Shown here in pieces: positions 57,175 to 64,000 of a DNA stretch of 64,000 nt. Position numbers and translations under genes: made by a program. Source of the DNA: Phytophthora hibernalis. Its lineage: Eukaryota; Oomycota; Peronosporomycetes; Peronosporales; Peronosporaceae. Below the pieces are notes generated by a model. The model was not told the DNA's origin. It searched no databases and saw nothing but the letters and a program-made list of their open reading frames with translations. Position 1 is the first letter of the stretch, and every line of letters begins with the position of its first letter. Where the stretch lies: assembly GCA_012656075.1 (NCBI GenBank), contig JAAKBF010000078.1, positions 62,001 through 126,000 on the forward strand. The letters are read 5' to 3'.

Positions 57175-58454
57175 ATGGTCGAAAACGACGACCCGGTCGT
57201 GCTGCTATGCGTGACCGAGGTGTTCATGATGCACGAGCGGGCCTTGACCAAGGCCCGCGAGGAGGTGCACCAGTTGCTGCTGGACGAGGCGTGGAGGATA
57301 GCGATGAGAAGCCGCCATTACCAGACCGCAGAATGCTTGGACTCTCCTTCCGAGTCGGCCTGGATGTCCCTGTACGTGTACGGCGGCGACAAGAACTTCC
57401 TGAACGCGACCAGTCAAACGAGGTACGTATATTATGTTAATCTTTGTTCACGGCCTACTCAGCTGAGCTGTATCTGCTGCAGAGCCACCTTTCACCAGCT
57501 ACTTGGGAGTTTTGACGGCTTCTACTCCGTTCGGCCTGCGTCTTCGAGGGGCCGCCTTGCCAAACTCCGCTACCTGCACCAAGTTCTCGGACTACGACTC
57601 TGTTTCTACGTGGGTAGCATGGAGAACAGCACTCTCTCAATGCTGTTTGGCGTGCCACCTGCGACACTTTCGAGGACGTTGCGCAGGGCGGAGGCGGCGC
57701 TCTCGCAGGCGCTGCAAGGGTACCCTCCGGTCCGGATCTCGTTTCCGTCCCCAGCGCAGCAAGTGAAGTTGGCCAAGCTAGTTGAAGCTCGGGAGCCGCT
57801 TTTGAAGCACACGTTCGGCTTTATTGACGGCAAGAATCTACGGGTGAGTAGTTGAAATGATGCTGTATTAACGTTATTGCTGTATCTAATGCGTGTATGC
57901 GTTGTAGGTGATGCAGCCGTCCAACGCGGACCTCCAGAACGCCATGTACAACGGATGGATGCACTCCGTGTTCGTGACGGGGACAATCTGCTTCGCAACG
58001 GACGGCTGCATCATCTGGTGTAAGCCCCGGGTCGTGGAACGACTCCGACACGTCCTTGGGTTTCCGGATGAAGCTGCTCGACACGAAGGTCTGCCCGGAC
58101 GTGAGGATGAATGTAGTCTTCGACTCGGCGTTTCCCTGTTCGACGGCCATGACTGGGCGAATACTCACCCCTTTGAAGGACGGTGATATTGAGCGGATCG
58201 TGCCGTCACTGCGAAGCTCCGCAAGGACTTTGCACAACGCGATAACGTCGGTGCGCCAAGCTGCGGAGTGGGGGATGGGGAGTATCCAGAAAGTGTATAG
58301 TCGACTGAACTTACCGCTGCCCTTCGATCCAGTGCTTCGTGGTCTTCGGCTCAACAATATCTTCCGGGTGGCGAACTTTCGCGTCCGCACCGTCGGGATA
58401 TCTCAAATCCGGACTACGTTTAGTGGAGATCTGGAGCTGCTGTCTGCGATATAG
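57175..58454 (+). CDS. Harbinger-type DDE transposase
   Basis: Starts MVENDDPVVLL at 57175; introns 57423-57482 (60 nt, in frame) and 57844-57907. The DDE_Tnp_4 domain has a full triad: Asp in FGFIDGKNL, Asp in PGSWNDSD, Glu in VRQAAEWGMGSI. A helix-turn-helix-like segment precedes (MLFGVPPATLSRTLRRAEAAL). A frame break at about 58019-58030, where element 1 has eight extra bases, interrupts the protein between ICFATDGCIIWC and PGSWNDSD. It could be a short deletion in this copy. The enzyme would excise and insert the element. Confidence 0.85.
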
Positions 58455-58732
58455 TTTAGCAGATCAAGAAGTGTGATGGTCTTCGAGACCGAGTCAATCT
58501 ATTTGATCTAACATGTTTTCCTACTTGTCCGCTGCTGCTTGCAAGCGTGTTCTTTCATGGCGGCTGACAGGCTGTTGTAGGTGTTGTGCTTCTTGAGAAA
58601 GATTGAAAATCACTAAGTAGTCGTCGTAGTACATGAATCGCATTTGTATTAGAAGTTAACAGGGGCTACAGCCTAATGAAACGCTACAAAGTGATTGAGC
58701 CTCTTCGTGTCTTGCTCTTCAGCGAGCGGAAG

Positions 58733-59967
58733 CTAGTCCTTCTTGAAGATTGCACAAATGAACATCATCATCTCCTGCGTACGCGCGCGGGCGTCCTCCT
58801 TGTCGCGGCGCACGCGCTCATCCATCTCAATCTTGTCCCAGCGGCGACGTTCTTCCGCCTCAGCCTTGTCAGCGAGGAGTTGCGCCTCCTTGGCAGCAGT
58901 TTCGTCGCGGCGGCGCTGGTCTTCTTCAACACGGTGGGCCTCCGACTTGCGCTTATTTTCTTCGCGAAAAAGTAGCATCATCTCAAAGGCACTGTTGCCC
59001 TGGTTGCTGCTGGCGCTCTCGAGATCAGGTAGCTTTTGTTTCAGCGCCGCGGTGGTCTTCGTCGCACGGATGCGCTTCGCCTTGGTGAAGCTCGCGTCAG
59101 CCTGGTCCAAGTCCTCCCCATCCCTCGATCGCTTGGCATCGACACCGTCTCGGAACTCGTACAAGTTGCTACCGCCAAGGCGGTTTGAAACGCTTTGAAG
59201 CGATGCATGGCGGTGGGCTTCTTGCTCGTCGTAGCTTCCAGGATTGAATCCACGAGCTGCTGGTTGTTTGGTCATCTTGGCCAACTTAATAGCAGTCGTC
59301 AGTAGCGCGTGGAGTAGCGGCCTTTCGCGGCTTCTTCAAACCGGCAGATCGCAGCTGACGGGCTGCCGGCACGGCTGGAAGCGGTGAAGCCTTTGGGGTG
59401 GCAGCAAACGCCTCCAAGCCCTCAGCCTCAAATCGACTGAGGATGTGGTTTCGACGGAAAGCTGGCTACGGATGGCCAGAACGTCACCACTAGCGGTGTC
59501 TGCGGGGCGGACACCTTCGCAGCTGCATTGTTTACTGTTTACGGCGTCGCTGCAGCCTACGCATCACCTCCTTGGTCGTCGAAGAACGGCTCGAAGCTAA
59601 AATTGGGTTCCACGAACAGCTCTTCATCTCCTTGTTCGGTATCTTGTTCTTGGTCCTCATCGGCGTCGTCGTCCATCTCGACGACGTTCGCCTTATCGTC
59701 GATGGCTTGTTTCGTCAACTTAGCGTTTTTGATGTGCGGGGGCATCTCCGTTGTACCCGTCGGCTTGCGAGCGCTGTATAGCGCCTTAAACTTGCGCCGA
59801 AGGCTGTCGAGGTCGCGCTCGACCCTTGTTCCGACCACGGGTCGTGTTGTAGGCGGATGTCAGGCGCTCCCACTCGTCTTTCCGAGCGGCAGGTGCTCGT
59901 ACACAAGTGTGACGAGGCGGTTGATCTCCGCCATCTTGTAGTTGGGGCTGCCAGTAAGTTTAACCAT
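58733..59967 (-). CDS. Myb/SANT-like protein with coiled coil (element 2)
   Basis: Starts MVKLTGSPNYKMAEINRLVT at 59967. The Myb-like part (LPLGKDEWERL, RDLDSLRRKFKAL), acidic linker (ANVVEMDDDADEDQEQ) and C-terminal coiled coil (AEAEERRRWDKIEMDERVRR) align with the element 1 protein. Several one-base frame breaks divide it (near 59860, 59560 and 59290-59480), so the exact product is uncertain. Role as in element 1: DNA-binding partner of the transposase. Confidence 0.7.
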
Positions 59968-60489
59968 CTAGACACGACAGCAACAGCGACGTTAGCAGCA
60001 GATCCACCAAGTCGAGATTTAGGCAGCGTAGCGTACCGTTGGAGTTGGTGACGGTGTCGTGCGAGGTGGCTTGGAGGTGGTGGGTGCTTGGTGGCGAATC
60101 CGAAAGTGAGAGTCGGGAGACTGCTGCCGCCTCCACCATCCACTGCGGAGCTTGCATCGCGCTGCTTGTGGCTGACTGCAAGGCACGAAATTGGCGCGCG
60201 CAACTTAAACGTCAAGCCGATGGAGTGGCACGGATTCCACGTGGCAAAGATTCCGTCGAGGTGAGATGGGCTCACCAAGTTGGCGCCAAAACCAATGAAC
60301 GGCTGGCGATGCTGCCCACCGAAAACTTTCGCTACGGTCGTTGGAAGTTCAAGCGTTAACGTCAATACAGTTGTGTTACTTGTGCATGCAATTCAAGAAC
60401 CCATACCTACCCATTAAAATCACCAACACCAACACCAACTCCTGGGCCTCGCCCTTACTTTCCACGACCTTGTTACTCGCCAACACTTG

Positions 60490-61672
60490 CTATGGATCGC
60501 TCTGGTCTTGAATGTCGCGGTGGCGGCACATGTCGTCGCCACAACGACAAACAAACCATAAAGCATCGCCGTAGTCCACAGTTATCTCCTCGCAGCGGCT
60601 GATGTAGTCTGTTGTCGCCACAACGACCGCCGTACGCCGCCCGTTTGCGACCTCTGAACTCCGCCACCGGTCTGCAGGAATGGTTTACGAAGCGCATCAT
60701 ACCGCCCATGGCCTCGGCGTTGATCGTCACGCGCACCAATTTCGGCTTCAGCTCAGGGCGCGTCTTCATCACCCGATAGCTGTTATTGCGTGGTCGTTCG
60801 TGGCGGGAGATCCGCACGTGCTCGATCTCTCCGAAGTACTGCCCTAGAACCTCACCAGCGGTGAGGTTCTCGAAAGCGACCACCGCCAGCGACGACGTCC
60901 GCACGTTGCGCCCCAAGAAAACCTTGGAAGACTCTGCGTTGCCGTTGCCGCACTTGCCGACGAACGGACAACAATTTATGTTGCAGTAGACGTTCATCTT
61001 GGCATTGCGGCAGGAGTTCGTCCGGCACGGCGACGTGCACGAGCTCCAGCCGAAGTGTGGCACGCTTGGGAACACGGTCGTACAGCTCTCGTAAATTAGC
61101 GACGCGACACGGCCACCTCGCTAGGGCGAACGTGTCGGTCGGTTCCGACGAACGCGACGGGCGCGGCGGGGTCAACGCAGTGATCTTTATTGAAGGGGGT
61201 CTCGATGCGTTGCTCGACTTGTTGGCCCAGCGCACGGGGACGGGAGTACGGAGTTGCGGCCTCGCGACGAGACTGTCGACCCCTTGGCGCGCGCAACGGA
61301 GCCGTACGTGGCCCCGCCTGCGGGGAGCGCGGGCGCGTCTTCACGTACACCGGCGACGAAGTGATGGGGCTCGCGGGCGTACGCGGAGCGAGCGGCGACG
61401 TGTGTGATGACGGTGGAGGGCTCGGCTCGGCCTTGGACAACCCGGAGCCTGAGTAGTCGGGCGGGCCCCACGGAGGCTTCGCGGTTCCGCTAGACTCGGC
61501 TACGTCATGATCGGCGGCTGCGCAGGCATCATGGCGGGCGTTCGAGGTGGCTTTGGCCTTGTGTGGTTGGCTGCGCGACACGTTGGGCGGCGTGCTCGTC
61601 GTCGTTGACGCTGGGCGAATTCAGGATGCAGAGCAGCTTCCAGTGCGCTTCGGAGTGAACCAGGCGCACCAT
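60490..61672 (-). CDS. AWS-SET-postSET histone methyltransferase-like protein (element 2)
   Basis: Start MVRLVHSEAHWK at 61672, stop 60490-60492. A Pro/Ser/Arg-rich N-terminal region leads to an AWS-like zinc cluster (SCRNAKMNVYCNINCCPFVG then KCGN), the SET domain (GEVLGQYFGEIEHV, MRFVNHSCRPVAEF, EITVDYGDA) and a postSET Cys cluster (CRCGDDMC). NHSC and DYG hold the S-adenosylmethionine and catalytic residues. The AWS-SET-postSET order is that of SET2/ASH1/NSD enzymes, which methylate histone H3 mainly at K36. Frame breaks: near 61580, near 61070, and a two-base loss after VAEF at about 60655. If expressed, it could mark chromatin at the element or its target. Confidence 0.78.
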
Positions 61673-62039
61673 AGAGTCTACAAATGGAGTGCATGTTAGA
61701 CCACATTCAATTTGATGCAGCTACTACACCCACCTTTCTACTTGTGTGGCTGCCTGCTCGATTCGGCGGCAGAATCGAAAGTGATCGTCTTGGTGAGCTG
61801 TCGGAAGATATATGACGACGTTTAAGACAGGTGAGTGATGGAAACTCGACCGGAGTGATGGTCGATATAAACAATACAAATTCCAACACTAACCTTTAAG
61901 ATGGGTTCACTGCATAAAACTAGGGATAGGGGCGTCTCGTGAGACCAGATTCTGGACTCACGAGGGGATATGTCGACATATTTTGCTGCATATCTGCAGC
62001 AGATAAGACAGGCGCCTATGCTATTTTTGGCAGGCGTCC

Positions 62040-62042
62040 AAT
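62040..62042. other. AAT target-site copy, right of Harbinger element 2
   Basis: AAT follows the terminal GGCAGGCGTCC directly. Confidence 0.75.
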
Positions 62043-63319
62043 GGCATGAGCAATCTGAAATGTAACATAAATTATATCATCTTACTGCAGAGCAGGCTTG
62101 TGAGGAATGCAGTACCGGTATTCATATTAATACACTGTACTTTAGAAGCGGAAGAAGAGAACCCGTGTATTAGAGAATAAATTATTGAGATCGACTGTCG
62201 GTGCGGATCATATCTACCGTATTAAGATCCCACATATCTTGAATGAAAGCATCATTACCTTCTCACAGTGCTACGTGCTGTCGAAGGGTTGTAACTCGCA
62301 TTAAGTAATTTGGAGAGGGCGGTTTGGTGGTGGGCTCCAGCGGAATGTCATGTAGCTCGTTGCCGCCAACCGTTTGTCTTGTGCTCGTCTCAGCCAACAC
62401 AGTCAATCAATTATTGTGGTCTCAACCTAAATAACTCCGTTAAAGAATTGAATTGAAATATATTTTCTGAGTTATTATTTTTTACCCAAGCCTGGTGCAG
62501 AGAACAATAAAAATGAAGCGCTAGTTGACGTTGCATTGCACCTACAAAAACATGAAAATCTAACTGTGGAGATGTTTGTTCAGGGGGACAAGCACATTGT
62601 ACGTAGTAGTTCGAAGTGCGCTGCTTAGAAACTCAAACGACAACGGATTTGACAGCTTGAACGACTTCGATTACAGGGCAGCGTCGGGCAATTGGATGGA
62701 CTTTTCCCAAATACATACCCGCGATTACGAGTCAATCAGTCACGGTGACTCGTAATATATCGCTACACCAGTACCATCCAATAATCAAGATTTGATTGAT
62801 TACTTCGAGGTATACCGTAATATACTGTACGACGCTGCTTCGACAACACATCGAGCTTGCTACATTTATTCACGGATTTGACTGTTTCCTGACAGTGTCA
62901 GGTCCGGTTGGCCCAATATATACCAGCATATAATAACGTGAATCTATAAGCAGACTCAGTATGCTTCGTCTCTGATTGTGCTACATGTATATTATATTAA
63001 TAACTTACTTCGAAATAAAAATTATAAACTGCGGATCACTCGAATCAACATCGTTGTTTAGACGGGGCTATTTAATAAGAAAAAGTACTTTTGATTAGAC
63101 GCATATGTCCCGTTCTGACACCTACCGGTAGGTTCGGCGTACATGTACGGTACCGGTATTATATTAAAGGTGTCTTCGGTTCGCGGCATCTCACACAGGT
63201 CCAGCGCAGTCAACCTGGTGACCCATGACCCATGATAGGATTGAGGATGGTGGCGAACCCGCCCGATGAGCCAAGTGGGCAAACGAGCTGAAAGAAAAGT
63301 AAAGCAAATTCAAAGAGGC
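62043..63319. other. AT-rich intergenic region
   Basis: No gene is supported. Contains many TATA/ATAT stretches and the hairpin at 62724-62756. Confidence 0.5.
62724..62756. repeat. perfect 11-bp hairpin
   Basis: ATTACGAGTCA (62724-62734) and TGACTCGTAAT (62746-62756) are exact reverse complements with an 11-nt loop. Confidence 0.9.
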
Positions 63320-63334
63320 ATTCTGCATTTTCTC
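63320..63334 (+). promoter_or_regulatory. oomycete Inr+FPR core promoter
   Basis: ATTCTGCATTTTCTC fits the oomycete core promoter pattern ATTYYNCAWTTTNYY at every position. It lies 50 bp before the ATG at 63384, at the distance expected for a short 5' leader. It is the strongest promoter in the window and supports the next gene as real. Confidence 0.85.
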
Positions 63335-63383
63335 TCTAGCCTTCAATTCAAGTCCCACAAAGGAGCTAAACGTGAAACACGCG

Positions 63384-63759
63384 ATGCGTTTATGCAGTCT
63401 TGTACTGCTTGCTGTCATCCCCTTGTCGCTTTCACCAACGCAGACCTTGTGCAGGCCAAGACTACGAAGGAAGTCATCGCACTTGATGTACCTCAATGGG
63501 ATCGCTCACTCACGACCGAGAAAGATGGGCTGCTGCTAAGCGCTTCCTGCGCGGAATCAACACGGCTATCGAGGAGGAGGAAAGAATTATTGTGCCGGAT
63601 GGCATTAAGGCGTTTGGCGCCAAGGTGAAAAGGTTGATGATGTACAACAAGTGGATTTTCGACAACGTCAAGCCTGCAGATGTCCGTGCTTCTAAACACT
63701 ACGCGAGCTATTTAAAGTTCTACGACAACAGAATGGTTCGCGGTGGAAAGTATGCGTAA
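63384..63759 (+). CDS. candidate RXLR-dEER secreted effector with frame breaks
   Basis: Begins with a signal peptide-like start (MRLCSLVLLAVIP). About 52 codons later comes RFLR (63541-63552), and after it EEEER (63571-63585): the RXLR and dEER motifs that mark host-directed oomycete effectors. The C-terminal part is short, with a Trp and Tyr in a W-like arrangement. The three parts are in three different frames. Breaks lie near a C4 run at about 63418 and an A3 run at about 63520, both homopolymers. A sequence error is likely, but a true pseudogene cannot be ruled out. In oomycetes such proteins act inside host plant cells. The host target is unknown here. Confidence 0.75.
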
Positions 63760-64000
63760 AACACGCTACTCGATGCCTGAGGTAGAAAAACTAACAATTG
63801 CTGCGTTGCACACGTGGATGATCTGGATTTTCAATAAACATACCAATAGGAGAATTTTTTCTCGCTAATTGAAGTGATCTTAAACGCTATTTTAAAAATC
63901 ATGTAACATAGAAACTAGTACATGAACTCAGTTTCTTCCTGGCGTTAAACAGTGAACATTTTTTAAGCATCTTCATATCTGTGAACTGTAGTTCTTGGAC
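63760..64000. other. 3' flank of effector gene
   Basis: AT-rich; AATAAA at about 63834 is a possible poly(A) signal. No gene is seen. Confidence 0.5.

Larger units (their letters stand above)
56902..62039 (+). mobile_element. Harbinger-like DNA transposon 2 (transposase + Myb/SANT + SET)
   Basis: 5,138 bp with ~50-bp terminal inverted repeats: left GGACGCCTGCCAAAAATAGT, and right the reverse complement at 61986-62039. Flanked by AAT at both ends. Gene order: transposase (+) at 57175-58454, Myb/coiled-coil (-) at 58733-59967, SET (-) at 60490-61672. Coding parts face each other in the middle. This is the simpler of the two elements and shows that the SET gene is a normal part of the family, because it lies inside the ends at the same place and orientation as in element 1. 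Confidence 0.9.

Noticed and set aside
60039..60359. 106-codon plus-strand frame between Myb and SET of element 2
   Set aside because: It has no counterpart in element 1 and no recognisable features. It is probably chance in the GC-rich promoter region.

Overview
The window reads as nuclear DNA of an oomycete, most likely a Phytophthora. The evidence is: compact genes with one or a few short GT-AG introns (55-90 nt); a C-terminal candidate RXLR-dEER effector preceded by a perfect match to the oomycete Inr+FPR core promoter; and a dense nest of chromovirus, Copia, tyrosine-recombinase, Harbinger, pogo and mariner-type elements. No tRNA, rRNA or CRISPR was seen.

Layout. 1-4.0 kb: decayed host gene remnants, including an FHA/SNIP1-like fragment and a possible Rpp40-like fragment. 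4.0-10.2 kb: a 6.2-kb YR retrotransposon of the Ngaro/DIRS type with gag, RT-RNase H and tyrosine recombinase, bounded by A1...B1-A2-B2 split direct repeats. 11.3-31.4 kb: a gene-dense island with a patatin-type lipase, cysteine dioxygenase, a membrane cyclic-nucleotide phosphodiesterase, a J-domain protein, a purple acid phosphatase, a ferric-reductase/NADPH-oxidase-like flavocytochrome, a small Cys-rich protein, and a ~2000-residue secreted protein with a GH43-like propeller and four EF-hands. 31.4-43.6 kb: retroelement debris, namely the 3' end of a chromodomain Gypsy element and a Copia element whose 5' half is on the minus strand and 3' half on the plus strand, as if split by an inversion. 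43.66-62.04 kb: two Harbinger-like DNA transposons placed head to tail, with the same 3-bp AAT at the left end, the junction and the right end. 62.04-64 kb: AT-rich sequence, then the effector gene.

The most interesting system is the Harbinger pair. Each element carries a DDE transposase (+), a Myb/SANT-like coiled-coil protein (-) and a third gene (-) encoding an AWS-SET-postSET histone-methyltransferase-like protein. In the first element the Myb/SET junction has been amplified into four ~1.92-kb tandem units. This creates three Myb-SET chimeric loci between one complete Myb gene and one complete SET gene. That element has also received a mariner-type MITE and a separate 1.58-kb DNA transposon. 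After removing these insertions and the extra units, its size (about 5.3 kb) matches the second element (5.14 kb).

A caution for reading every gene here: many otherwise clean ORFs are broken by single-base contractions in homopolymer runs, and the four array units differ visibly only in homopolymer lengths. Much of the apparent frameshifting is therefore probably sequence error rather than pseudogenisation.
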